From assembly GCF_002101395.1 (NCBI RefSeq), contig NZ_CP019706.1, forward strand, positions 2,294,001-2,358,000: DNA of 64,000 nt, in the 5' to 3' direction. Source of the DNA: Pantoea alhagi (GTDB lineage Bacteria; Pseudomonadota; Gammaproteobacteria; Enterobacterales; Enterobacteriaceae). A model generated the notes under the pieces. That model was not told where the DNA came from. It did no database searches and worked only from the letters and a program-made list of their open reading frames with translations. Positions within the stretch are counted from its first letter, which is position 1. Each line of letters opens with the position of its first letter. A program made the position numbers and the translations under genes. Shown piece by piece: positions 7,515 through 15,328 of this stretch.

Positions 7515-8121
7515 AGTTACCTCATCCATTCAGTGAGCGTCAGATTTCAGTGAAATCATCATGCGGAGTGGGAGACAGAGCGTCAATGGATAGCGGTGCA
7601 GCGGGGGAGGGGGCAGCATATTCTGTTAAAATCAGATGCGAGTTAATATGAATAAAAAATCACTATTATTGTGATAAAAAACACTACCTTATAAATTAGT
7701 ATTTTAAATTCAGGTTATTAACTAATTTTGATGTGATTGTCTATTCAGATTTCAGGGTTGTTTCCTCCAATAAAAAATGACATCATGACGCCACTTTTTT
7801 ATCGTCCATCGTTATTGCGGGAGTAGCGCTATGTTCGGATCGTTGCAGGCCCAGCGCCGCTGCGCCCGTGGTTATCGATCGCGGCGTGGACGCGCTTCCT
7901 TTTCCCCTTCGGCAAACTCTCTGTTCACCATGCGGTGAGGTTAATCTACGCTCCCTGTTGGACATGAGTAAAAACAGACGCGCTCTGATTTTACTGATGT
8001 CTATCGGTTGCAGCTGGAACCCTTTTAGCTTTGCATCCTCTCGACATCTTTCGCCGGGAAGCTGATTCCCATTGCTGTGCCTTGCGCACCCGCTCATCCT
8101 TGACGCCTGAGGATTTGTGTT
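7515..8121 (+). other. Long speC leader/promoter region
   Basis: This 607-base gap separates the ene-reductase and speC starts. The left part (to about 7780) is AT-rich and probably holds the divergent promoters; an ATCAC-N7-GTGAT dyad lies at 7659-7675. The right part is GC-rich and has coding-like composition. It carries the candidate small ORF at 7831-7938 and, in another frame, an open frame from 7868 without a ribosome binding site. The region immediately before speC is C-rich. Confidence 0.5.
7831..7938 (+). CDS. Candidate Arg-rich leader peptide upstream of speC
   Basis: A 35-codon frame with a well-placed ribosome binding site (GGGAG at 7819-7823, seven bases before the ATG). The peptide begins MFGSLQAQRRCARGYR and ends NSLFTMR. 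Eight of 35 residues are Arg, seven of them between residues 9 and 21. It ends 183 bases before the ornithine decarboxylase start. E. coli uses an arrest peptide, SpeFL, upstream of the inducible decarboxylase speF; this peptide does not share its HIRR...HRNSFDFHFFNAR pattern. A role in polyamine- or ornithine-dependent control is an inference from position and composition. It could also be chance coding. Confidence 0.4.
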   Translation: MFGSLQAQRRCARGYRSRRGRASFSPSANSLFTMR

Positions 8122-10266
8122 ATGACACCATTAAAAATAGCTGCCAGCGCCGCGCTGGTACCATCACTTCCTGTTGGACGAGAGATCGTTGCGCTCGATA
8201 AGACAGACTTTACTGATGTAGCGGCGGTCGTCGTTTCTGTTGCGGACGCGCGCAGCGGCATGTTGGGGTTATTACGCCATACCGGCTTTACGTTTCCGGT
8301 ATTTGTGGCAGCGATGCAGGCCAGCGAAACGGCGGATCTGCCACAGGTAACAGGCGTGCTGGACGGCAGCGCTGAGTCACTGACACAGCTGAAGCAGGCT
8401 GCGGATAACTATGAAGCGACGCTGCTGCCGCCGTTCTTCGATACCCTGACAAAATATGTCGCCATGAATAATAGTACTTTCGCCTGTCCGGGCCATCAGG
8501 GCGGTGCCTTTTTCCGTAAACATCCGGCGGGGCGTCAGTTTTATGAGTTTTATGGCGAAAATCTGTTTCGCTCGGATATGTGCAATGCGGATGTCAGACT
8601 GGGCGATCTGTTGATTCACGAAGGTTCGGCGAAAGATGCCCAAAAATTTGCCGCCAAAGTTTTTAACGCGGATAAGACCTACTTTGTGCTGAACGGCACC
8701 TCCAGCGCCAACAAAGTGGTTACCAATGCGCTGCTAACGCGTGGCGATCTGGTGTTGTTCGATCGTAATAACCATAAGTCTAATCATCATGGCGCGCTGA
8801 TTCAGGCGGGCGCGACGCCGGTTTATCTGGAAGCGGCACGTAATCCTTTTGGTTTTATTGGCGGTATCGACGCGCGCTGTTTTGATGAGGCATATTTGCG
8901 TGAACAGCTGCGCCACGTTGCACCGCAGCGCGCCGAAGAGGCAAGGCCGTTTCGCCTGGCGATCATTCAGCTGGGTACCTATGACGGTACGGTGTACAAC
9001 GCCCGTCAGGTGATCGATCGCATCGGCCACCTCTGTGATTACATTCTGTTTGATTCCGCCTGGGTGGGCTATGAGCAGTTTATTCCGGTGATGGAAGCCT
9101 GTTCGCCGCTGTTGCTTGAGCTTAATGAAAACGATCCGGGAATATTTGTTACCCAGTCGGTTCATAAGCAGCAGGCGGGGTTTTCACAAACGTCGCAGAT
9201 TCATAAAAAGGATAACCATATTCGCGGACAGCGGCGCTTTTGCAGTCATAAGCGGCTGAATAATGCGTTTATGCTGCACGCCTCAACCAGCCCTTTTTAT
9301 CCCTTATTCGCCGCGCTGGATGTGAACGCCAAAATGCATCAGGGCGCAGCAGGACGGCGGCTGTGGCATGAGTGCGTTACGCTGGGGATTGAAACGCGCA
9401 AGGCGATTCTGTCCCATTGCAGCCTGATCCGTCCCTTTATCCCGGAAAGTGTCGATGGCCAACCGTGGCAGGCAGCACCTGGTGAGCAAATCGCCCTTGA
9501 TGCCCGTTATTTCAGCTTCGCGCCGGACGAAAAATGGCATGGATTTGCCGGCTATGCGCCGGGTCAGTATCTGATCGATCCCTGCAAGCTGTTGCTGACC
9601 ACGCCCGGTATCGATGCTGCCAGCGGTGAATACAGCAGCTTTGGCATTCCGGCTACGATTCTGGCTAACTACCTGCGTGAAAACGGCATCGTGCCGGAGA
9701 AATCCGATCTGAATTCCATCCTTTTTCTGCTGACGCCTGCGGAAAGCGCGGAAAAAATGGCTCAGCTGGTGGCAATGCTGGTGCGTTTTGAACAGCACAT
9801 CCGCGAAGATTCGCTGATGAGTGAGGTTTTGCCGGTGCTGTACAGTAAACATGCTGACCGCTATCGCGGCTATCGTCTGCGTCGCTTATGCCAGGAAATG
9901 CACGATTTGTATGTGAGCTATGGTGTAAAAGATTTACAGAAAGCGATGTTTCGTCAGGCCAGCTTGCCGCAGGTCAAAATGAATGCGCAGGATGCTAATC
10001 AGGCCTTTATTCGTGGGAATGTTGAACTGGTGCCTGTCGCACAGGCGGAAGGTTTAATTGCTGCAGAAGGCGCATTGCCTTATCCACCTGGCGTACTGTG
10101 CGTAGTGCCTGGCGAAGTGTGGGGCGGGGCGGCGTTGCGTTACTTTTTAGCGCTGGAAGCGGGCATAAACCTGCTGCCTGGTTTTTCACCGGAACTGCAA
10201 GGCGTGTATACCGAAACGGACAGTGAGGGAGTAAAAAGGTTATATGGATATATCATTACAGAATGA
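8122..10266 (+). CDS. speC: Ornithine decarboxylase, biosynthetic
   Basis: A 714-residue PLP-dependent group III decarboxylase converting ornithine to putrescine and CO2 in the cytosol. An N-terminal wing (about residues 1-105) precedes the PLP-binding core. Landmarks are STFACPGHQ (about 117), LNGTSSANKVV (about 192), DRNNHKSNHHGA (about 215), IFDSAWVGYEQF-like DSAWVGYEQF (about 314) and the Schiff-base lysine in TQSVHKQQAGFSQTSQ (about 353). The C-terminal domain runs to LYGYII. Similarity to E. coli SpeC is much stronger than to the inducible SpeF, so this is the constitutive enzyme. In E. coli speC also lies near mltC with nupG between; here about 9 kb of other genes intervene. The leader is long and may carry a regulatory peptide. 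Confidence 0.96.
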   Translation: MTPLKIAASAALVPSLPVGREIVALDKTDFTDVAAVVVSVADARSGMLGLLRHTGFTFPVFVAAMQASETADLPQVTGVLDGSAESLTQLKQAADNYEATLLPPFFDTLTKYVAMNNSTFACPGHQGGAFFRKHPAGRQFYEFYGENLFRSDMCNADVRLGDLLIHEGSAKDAQKFAAKVFNADKTYFVLNGTSSANKVVTNALLTRGDLVLFDRNNHKSNHHGALIQAGATPVYLEAARNPFGFIGGIDARCFDEAYLREQLRHVAPQRAEEARPFRLAIIQLGTYDGTVYNARQVIDRIGHLCDYILFDSAWVGYEQFIPVMEACSPLLLELNENDPGIFVTQSVHKQQAGFSQTSQIHKKDNHIRGQRRFCSHKRLNNAFMLHASTSPFYPLFAALDVNAKMHQGAAGRRLWHECVTLGIETRKAILSHCSLIRPFIPESVDGQPWQAAPGEQIALDARYFSFAPDEKWHGFAGYAPGQYLIDPCKLLLTTPGIDAASGEYSSFGIPATILANYLRENGIVPEKSDLNSILFLLTPAESAEKMAQLVAMLVRFEQHIREDSLMSEVLPVLYSKHADRYRGYRLRRLCQEMHDLYVSYGVKDLQKAMFRQASLPQVKMNAQDANQAFIRGNVELVPVAQAEGLIAAEGALPYPPGVLCVVPGEVWGGAALRYFLALEAGINLLPGFSPELQGVYTETDSEGVKRLYGYIITE

Positions 10267-10341
10267 GGGTTTATCTTGACGCTGGATAGTTAACTATATG
10301 ATAATTTTTAGATAAATTTTCCCTGGTGTTGGCCAAATGGC

Positions 10342-10372
10342 AACCTGATCTCATATGGTCAGGTTTTTTTTT
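10342..10372 (+). terminator. Rho-independent terminator of speC
   Basis: AACCTGA (10342-10348) pairs with TCAGGTT (10359-10365) and is followed by a run of T to about 10372. It lies 75 bases after the speC stop. Confidence 0.8.
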
Positions 10373-10512
10373 GCGTGTAATTTATTATTCTTTGTCTTTT
10401 ACTTTCATACACTTTACGATGTATGTACCATGGTTGTAAGTTACACTTTAGTATAGGGGTCCTGCATTAGCGGGCAAATTAAGGAAGATACAACGTTATT
10501 TTGAGGTTATGG

Positions 10513-11250
10513 ATGTCACTATTTTTTTCAGAAAATCAGGCGATCATCGACACCGTACAGCACTATTTCGATAGCGAATTAAACCAGCTTGGCGATTTAA
10601 AATATGCTTATATGGTTTTAAATAAAAAGAATCCAGCTGACATGGTGATTATTTCCAACTACCCGAAAGAATGGGTGGAAATTTATAAAGAAAATAATTA
10701 TCAGCAAATTGATCCTGTGGTTATTGCATCCTTTACGCGTATTTCGCCTTTTTCATGGGACGAGAATATCACTATCAATAGCGAGCTAAACTTTTCCAAG
10801 ATTTTCAATCTATCTAAAAATTATAAAATCGTTAACGGTCATACATTTGTTTTACATGATTATTACAATAATCTTGCCTTACTTTCTATTTTAATGAATG
10901 AAAATCATGTTCATGAAACCGAAGAGATTGTTGCGCAGCATCAGGAACAGTTACAGATGTTATTGATCAAAGCGCATGACAAGGTCATCTCGCTCTATAA
11001 AGAGATGGATGATAACGCTGCCAGTAAAAAACAGGTGAGTAAAGATATCTTCTCACCGCGTGAAAATGAAATTCTTTACTGGGCCAGCGTTGGGAAAACT
11101 TACCAGGAAATAGCGCTTATCCTGGATATCAAAGTAAGCACCGTAAAATTCCACATTGGCAATGTTGTCAAAAAGCTGGGCGTGATGAACGCAAAACATG
11201 CCATCAGGATGGGTATTGAACTACAGCTAATTAAACCTGCCGCAGGTTAG
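10513..11250 (+). CDS. esaR: LuxR-family quorum-sensing regulator, EsaR-like
   Basis: A 245-residue acyl-homoserine-lactone (AHL) receptor. The N-terminal autoinducer domain has the conserved W54, Y58, D67, P68 and W82 that line the AHL pocket in LuxR-family proteins. The C-terminal GerE-type helix-turn-helix (about residues 175-240) contains FSPRENEILYWASVGKTYQEIA and VSTVKFHIGNVVKKLGV. The sequence resembles EsaR of Pantoea stewartii, a subclass that represses without ligand and is relieved by AHL; that mode is inferred. The frame also opens at a TTG at 10501, but GAGG at 10503-10506 sets the start at 10513. It converges on the synthase gene with a 20-base overlap of coding ends, the arrangement known for esaR/esaI. 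Base composition is clearly AT-rich compared with the flanking core genes. Confidence 0.92.
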   Translation: MSLFFSENQAIIDTVQHYFDSELNQLGDLKYAYMVLNKKNPADMVIISNYPKEWVEIYKENNYQQIDPVVIASFTRISPFSWDENITINSELNFSKIFNLSKNYKIVNGHTFVLHDYYNNLALLSILMNENHVHETEEIVAQHQEQLQMLLIKAHDKVISLYKEMDDNAASKKQVSKDIFSPRENEILYWASVGKTYQEIALILDIKVSTVKFHIGNVVKKLGVMNAKHAIRMGIELQLIKPAAG

Positions 11251-11881
11251 GCTGAAAAGCCAGCGGCCATTTAGCTAACTCTTTGTCATCAAAAAGTTTA
11301 TCCTGATTAGACTTCTCAATAAGTATATCGCGGTTTTTATCGTCAATCGGTAAAAACACGATATAAATTTTTTCTTTTTTCTCGGATAGCGTTTGCTCAA
11401 CTACTGAAATTTCCCAGCCGGAACGTTTCAATATACGCAGCATTGCATGACTGACCAGGGTATATATGCCTTCATAACCATAGTGACGCGCATAATTTAC
11501 CATCGCCAAAAAAAGCATGCTACTGACGGGATATTGATAAAGATCGGAAGAGCGGGCGCGCTCTTTATCAACAAAGAAACGGCTGGATTCTATATAGTTT
11601 CCTGCAGGCAACTCAACATTATTAAACCAGGGTGCAAAGGTATGACTGATCATATTAGGGTAGCGGGTTTCGATAAATCTTACGCTGCATAATACGTTAT
11701 CGTTATGAATACCGAACACATATGTTGTATGTTCGTTATCATACTCATCAAACTCCATACCATTGACGCAGTTAACTGCCCAGTCCAGGCGATCTTTGAA
11801 GGTTTCCTTCCTCAGGATAAATAGCTCGCTCGACCTTTGCTCTGATAACTTTGGGTAGTTAATGTCAAGAAAATTTATCAT
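11231..11881 (-). CDS. esaI: Acyl-homoserine-lactone synthase, EsaI-like
   Basis: A 216-residue LuxI-family enzyme that makes an N-acyl homoserine lactone from SAM and acyl-ACP. All invariant residues are present: R24, F28, W34, D45, D48, R68, E98 and R101. A Thr at position 141 (IYTLVSHAML) aligns with Thr140 of EsaI, a residue linked to 3-oxo-acyl products, so a 3-oxo-AHL is a reasonable prediction. Acyl length cannot be read. The start has GGAG five bases upstream. It overlaps the convergent luxR gene by 20 bases at the 3' ends. The gap upstream holds three dyads, described separately, that may include its control sites. Confidence 0.93.
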   Translation of the reverse strand: MINFLDINYPKLSEQRSSELFILRKETFKDRLDWAVNCVNGMEFDEYDNEHTTYVFGIHNDNVLCSVRFIETRYPNMISHTFAPWFNNVELPAGNYIESSRFFVDKERARSSDLYQYPVSSMLFLAMVNYARHYGYEGIYTLVSHAMLRILKRSGWEISVVEQTLSEKKEKIYIVFLPIDDKNRDILIEKSNQDKLFDDKELAKWPLAFQPNLRQV

Positions 11882-11990
11882 GCTGACTCCATTTCGATGA
11901 TGTTGTTTTGCATCTGAATTACAAAACCTAATCCGGAGCGTAAACTATTCCGGTAGAATCCTGCCCTGATTTTCGCTTTTTCCGGCGCGC

Positions 11991-12005
11991 TTGTACAGCG
12001 TACAA
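11991..12005. promoter_or_regulatory. Dyad TTGTAC-N3-GTACAA upstream of luxI
   Basis: A perfect inverted repeat with 6-base arms, 110 bases upstream of luxI. Its halves resemble the TGTAC/GTACA core of lux-type boxes but the spacing is shorter than the 18-20 base lux box. It may bind the LuxR protein or another regulator. Confidence 0.35.
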
Positions 12006-12065
12006 AGAATGTGTTGTGCAGAGAGGATAGAAGAAAGGCGTACCTCGCTTAAACATAAGGCAAGG

Positions 12066-12088
12066 ATTTTGTCTGTACCAGACAAAAT
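12066..12088. promoter_or_regulatory. 23-base perfect inverted repeat upstream of luxI
   Basis: Arms ATTTTGTCTG and CAGACAAAAT pair perfectly around a TAC spacer. The size and symmetry fit an operator for a homodimeric regulator. It lies 185 bases upstream of luxI and 150 bases downstream of the tetR stop. Confidence 0.45.
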
Positions 12089-12112
12089 TTTAGAGCGTAA
12101 GCTAATAGCGCT

Positions 12113-12154
12113 TTAGCCAGCAATGCGAAGAGCTACGCCATATTGACTGGCTAA
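12113..12154. repeat. Long hairpin in the luxI-tetR gap
   Basis: TTAGCCAG-CAAT (12113-12124) pairs with ATTG-A-CTGGCTAA (12142-12154), with one bulged A, and a GCG/CGC pair lies inside. No T-run follows on either strand. It could be an RNA structure, a remnant of a mobile sequence, or a regulatory site. Confidence 0.4.
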
Positions 12155-12239
12155 GAAATAAACCATAGCGATTTACCTGGCAGGCAAATGGCCTAAACCG
12201 ACGCGCTTTGATAAGGTCGACAGGGAAAGCCGCAACGGT

Positions 12240-12983
12240 CTATTTATCTGCGCCCGACTCCAGCCGCGCATCTTCCCGGGCCTGACGTACAATAGCCTTA
12301 GCGATCCAACGCGCCACGCCCTGCAGAGAGTCATCATCACAGCCCCAGATATCTTTCATTACCAGAAAGATCTCAGAACCATATACCAGCGATAACGCAT
12401 ACATCACTTTCTGCAACAGCTCCGGGGAGAGTTCAGTTTTTAGGGGCTCAACCACATGCTGCAGCGTTTGCTTACGATTACCGCGTACCAGCTTTTCTTT
12501 TACCAGCGGCAAATCCGTTGAGCGAGACTGCGCCCACTGCGTCAGGGATAAGTGCAGCGCTGCACGGAGCGTACCTTCATGTTGCAACATGCGCGGAAAA
12601 GCGAAAGCCAGTAGCTCATCAATACGATCGCTGACATCGGTTTTTGTCGGCTGGAAATTTTTCATCGGGCTCAGCGTTTCAGTGACTATGGCTGAAACCA
12701 GCGCGCTTTGTGTAGGGAAGTAACGGTATGCTGTGGCGCGTGATAGCTGGGCTGCCTGAGCCACTTCGGTAATAGAAGGAAAGCTACCGCTATCAAACAT
12801 TTTCATTGCCGTTTCAATTAATAGCCTGCGCGTACGGGCGCGCGTGGACGTCATCGGCATATCTGCCTGGGTGTCCCTTTCAACCACTTTAACCTCTTGT
12901 TTTCTCTGTTTGGACTCAGAGTCCGCGGATTCGCCAAGCTCTGTTGGCACTATAACAGAACTCATAATATTAACATCCAACAT
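12240..12983 (-). CDS. TetR family transcriptional regulator
   Basis: A 247-residue TetR-type regulator. A polar N-terminal extension of about 45 residues precedes the DNA-binding domain (about residues 48-95), which contains RRLLIETAMKMFDSG, SITEVAQAAQLSRATAYRYFP. The rest is the helical ligand-binding domain. Such proteins usually repress a nearby promoter until a small molecule binds. The divergently transcribed Tm-1-like/PEP-hydrolase-like pair begins 193 bases away and is its most likely target. An alternative ATG at 12965 would remove six residues; neither start has a strong ribosome binding site. The N-terminal extension is longer than usual for the family. Confidence 0.82.
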   Translation of the reverse strand: MLDVNIMSSVIVPTELGESADSESKQRKQEVKVVERDTQADMPMTSTRARTRRLLIETAMKMFDSGSFPSITEVAQAAQLSRATAYRYFPTQSALVSAIVTETLSPMKNFQPTKTDVSDRIDELLAFAFPRMLQHEGTLRAALHLSLTQWAQSRSTDLPLVKEKLVRGNRKQTLQHVVEPLKTELSPELLQKVMYALSLVYGSEIFLVMKDIWGCDDDSLQGVARWIAKAIVRQAREDARLESGADK

Positions 12984-13176
12984 TCGTTCTGTTTAATCAT
13001 CAGTTTTTTCTCATTATTGTTGAGACGTGCATTTCATTCGCTTGATTTAACATTCAGGACGATGATACTGTTGTCTCGAACGGACGGTCTTCCATCCGCT
13101 TATAAATAGCATTTTGGTTTTTATTTCAGTTTTATCAAGCTTTTAATGGCTTTTGTGACAGGAATGGTTAACAGAA

Positions 13177-14397
13177 ATGAAAGAAGAAACCGGTTACATC
13201 TACATTGCTGCTACAGCGGATACTAAAGGAAGGGAACTGTTTTACGTTCGTGATTTGATTAGAAAAACTGGCCTGCAGGCGCTGACGGTTGACGTGTCAA
13301 CTCAAGTACTTAACGCCAGTTCCGCTGCAGATGTGAAGCCAGAAGAGGTGGCGGCTTTTCATCCTCAGGGTACGAAGGCCGTTTTTTGCGGCGACCGTGG
13401 CCGCGCGATCGAGGCGATGGCGCTCGCTTTTCAGAACTACCTTAAAACCCGTAAAGACGTTGCCGGTCTTCTCGGTTTGGGCGGCTCAGGCGGCACCGCG
13501 CTGATTACGCCAGCGATGCAGGATTTAACGGTCGGCGTGCCGAAAGTGATGGTCTCGACCATGGCCTCCGGCGATATCGCGGGCTATATCGGTGCCAGCG
13601 ACATCAGCATGCTGTATTCCGTAACCGACGTAGCGGGCCTTAACCGGATTTCACGTCAGGTTCTTGGCAACGCCGCACATCAAATCGCAGGCGCCGTGCT
13701 GTTCCAGCCGGAAGCCTGTGCAGATGATAAACCGGCGCTTGGCTTAACCATGTTTGGCGTAACAACGCCCTGTATCCAGGCAGTAAGCCAGCAGCTGGAA
13801 GAAGAGTTCGATTGTCTGGTTTTTCATGCCACCGGCAGCGGCGGCATGGCGATGGAAAAACTGGCGGATAGCGGCATGCTGGCTGGCGTGCTGGATCTGA
13901 CCACTACTGAAGTTTGCGACCTGTTAGCCGGTGGCGTACTGGCCTGCGCTGAAACGCGCTTTGATGCTATTGCCCGCTCACAGGTGCCTTATGTTGTTTC
14001 CTGCGGCGCGCTGGATATGGTCAATTTCGGTCATTCGTCGAGCGTGCCGGAAAAATATGCGGACCGGCTGTTTTATCATCATAACGCCCAGGTCACGCTA
14101 ATGCGCACCACACCAGGGGAAAACCGCGCGATGGCGAAGTGGATTGCCGCCAAGCTTAATCGCTGCGAAGGGGAAGTACGGTTTTTAATTCCGGAAGGGG
14201 GATTTTCCGCTCTTGACGCGCCGGGCATGCCGTTCTGGTCACCTGAAGCAAACGAGGCGTTTATCTCTACGCTGGAAGCAGAACTGATACCAACCGAAAA
14301 AAGAAAAATAATACGATTACCTTATAACATTAATGATGCAATGTTTGCTGACGCTGCAGTAGAAGCGTTTCGTACCATCAACACCAGGGAGTTCTAA
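13177..14397 (+). CDS. Tm-1-like ATP-binding domain protein (UPF0261)
   Basis: A 406-residue protein of the UPF0261/Tm-1-like family, named after the tomato antiviral protein Tm-1. The biochemical role in bacteria is not established. Visible features are the N-terminal IYIAATADTKGRELFYVRD, which matches the family start, a glycine-rich GLLGLGGSGGTALITPAM stretch (about residues 95-115), VMVSTMASGD (about 124), FHATGSGGMAMEKL (about 220) and a C-terminal FLIPEGGFSALDAPG (about 335). Length is normal. The next gene follows after two bases, so the two are surely co-transcribed. Such pairs occur together in many bacteria and are thought to act in one small-molecule pathway. A divergent TetR gene probably controls both. 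Confidence 0.82.
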   Translation: MKEETGYIYIAATADTKGRELFYVRDLIRKTGLQALTVDVSTQVLNASSAADVKPEEVAAFHPQGTKAVFCGDRGRAIEAMALAFQNYLKTRKDVAGLLGLGGSGGTALITPAMQDLTVGVPKVMVSTMASGDIAGYIGASDISMLYSVTDVAGLNRISRQVLGNAAHQIAGAVLFQPEACADDKPALGLTMFGVTTPCIQAVSQQLEEEFDCLVFHATGSGGMAMEKLADSGMLAGVLDLTTTEVCDLLAGGVLACAETRFDAIARSQVPYVVSCGALDMVNFGHSSSVPEKYADRLFYHHNAQVTLMRTTPGENRAMAKWIAAKLNRCEGEVRFLIPEGGFSALDAPGMPFWSPEANEAFISTLEAELIPTEKRKIIRLPYNINDAMFADAAVEAFRTINTREF

Positions 14398-14399
14398 TC

Positions 14400-15230
14400 A
14401 TGCCTGCGTTAAACCGACAGGAATTGCTGGAAAATTTTCGTGCAATGATTGCCCGAGGCGAACCGATCATTGGCGGCGGAGCGGGCACCGGCCTCTCCGC
14501 CAAATGTGAAGAAGCGGGCGGCATCGACCTGATCGTTATTTACAACTCAGGGCGTTATCGTATGGCGGGCAGAGGCTCTTTAGCAGGGCTGTTGGCCTAC
14601 GGCAACGCGAATGAAATCGTGGTCGATATGGCAAAAGAGGTGTTGCCGGTGGTGAAAAAAACACCGGTACTGGCGGGCGTAAACGGCACCGACCCTTTCT
14701 GCCATTTTGATAAGTTTCTGGACGATTTGAAGGCGCTGGGTTTTTCCGGCGTACAAAACTTCCCAACGGTAGGCCTGATCGACGGTAATTTCCGCGCCAA
14801 TCTGGAAGAGACCGGTATGGGCTACGGGCTGGAAGTTGAGATGATCCGTCTGGCGCATCAGAAAGATATGCTCACCACGCCCTATGTGTTTAGCGAGCAG
14901 GACGCGGTTGCGATGACCGAGGCGGGCGCAGATATTATCGTGCCGCATATGGGATTAACCACTGGCGGAAATATCGGCGCAGAAACCGCGCTAAAGCTGG
15001 AGGATTGCGTTCCGCTGATCACGGCCTGGGCCGAGGCGGCAAAAGCGGTGCGGGAAGATATTATTGTGCTGTGTCACGGTGGACCGATTTCTGGCCCGGA
15101 AGATGCGCAATATATTATGGATAACTGCCCGCTGTGCGACGGTTTTTATGGTGCCAGTTCAATGGAGCGGTTACCAACAGAAGTGGCTTTAACTAATACA
15201 ACTAAGCAGTTTAAAAATATTCAGCGTTAA
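14400..15230 (+). CDS. Phosphoenolpyruvate hydrolase family TIM-barrel protein
   Basis: A 276-residue protein of the family annotated as PEP hydrolase-like, a TIM-barrel group related to phosphopyruvate-mutase enzymes. Landmarks are the N-terminal GGGAGTGLSAKCEEAGGIDLI (described by its glycine-rich core, about residues 22-36), IYNSGRYRMAGRGSLAGLL (about 45-62), GVNGTDPF (about 98), a GVQNFPTVGLIDG segment (about 119) and VLCHGGPISGPEDA (about 225). The enzymatic activity has not been shown here. The gene starts two bases after the Tm-1-like gene and ends at a GC-rich terminator, closing a two-gene operon. Confidence 0.82.
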   Translation: MPALNRQELLENFRAMIARGEPIIGGGAGTGLSAKCEEAGGIDLIVIYNSGRYRMAGRGSLAGLLAYGNANEIVVDMAKEVLPVVKKTPVLAGVNGTDPFCHFDKFLDDLKALGFSGVQNFPTVGLIDGNFRANLEETGMGYGLEVEMIRLAHQKDMLTTPYVFSEQDAVAMTEAGADIIVPHMGLTTGGNIGAETALKLEDCVPLITAWAEAAKAVREDIIVLCHGGPISGPEDAQYIMDNCPLCDGFYGASSMERLPTEVALTNTTKQFKNIQR

Positions 15231-15264
15231 TTTTTAGCGCCAACATCAGGGTCTTATTATTGTC

Positions 15265-15300
15265 GCCGCGATGCCTAAACTGACATCGCGGCCGTTGTTT
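15265..15300 (+). terminator. Terminator after the Tm-1-like/PEP-hydrolase operon
   Basis: GCCGCGATG (15265-15273) pairs with CATCGCGGC (15284-15292) around a ten-base loop, followed by GTTGTTTTTG. It lies 35 bases after the stop codon. Confidence 0.7.
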
Positions 15301-15328
15301 TTGCCAGCTGCATTAATGCATTCCGGCC

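Larger units (their letters stand above)
11882..12239. other. Dyad-rich gap between luxI and tetR
   Basis: This 358-base gap lies upstream of luxI and downstream of the tetR-family gene, both leftward. No protein gene is visible. It holds three separate inverted repeats, listed individually at 11991-12005, 12066-12088 and 12113-12154. None ends in a convincing T-run on the minus strand, so they do not look like ordinary terminators. Confidence 0.55.

Noticed and set aside
7868..8065. 65-codon frame in the speC leader overlapping the candidate leader peptide
   Set aside because: No ribosome binding site at its first ATG or at the internal ATG at 7964; the frame at 7831 has much better start context.
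10461..10474. CCTGCATTAGCGGG as a lux box upstream of luxR
   Set aside because: Only the outer bases are symmetric and the length is 14 bases rather than 18-20; too weak to list as a site.
13020..13080. TTGAGAC and GTCTCGAA as a TetR operator between tetR and the Tm-1-like gene
   Set aside because: The half-sites are 46 bases apart and imperfect; no compact dyad was found in this gap.
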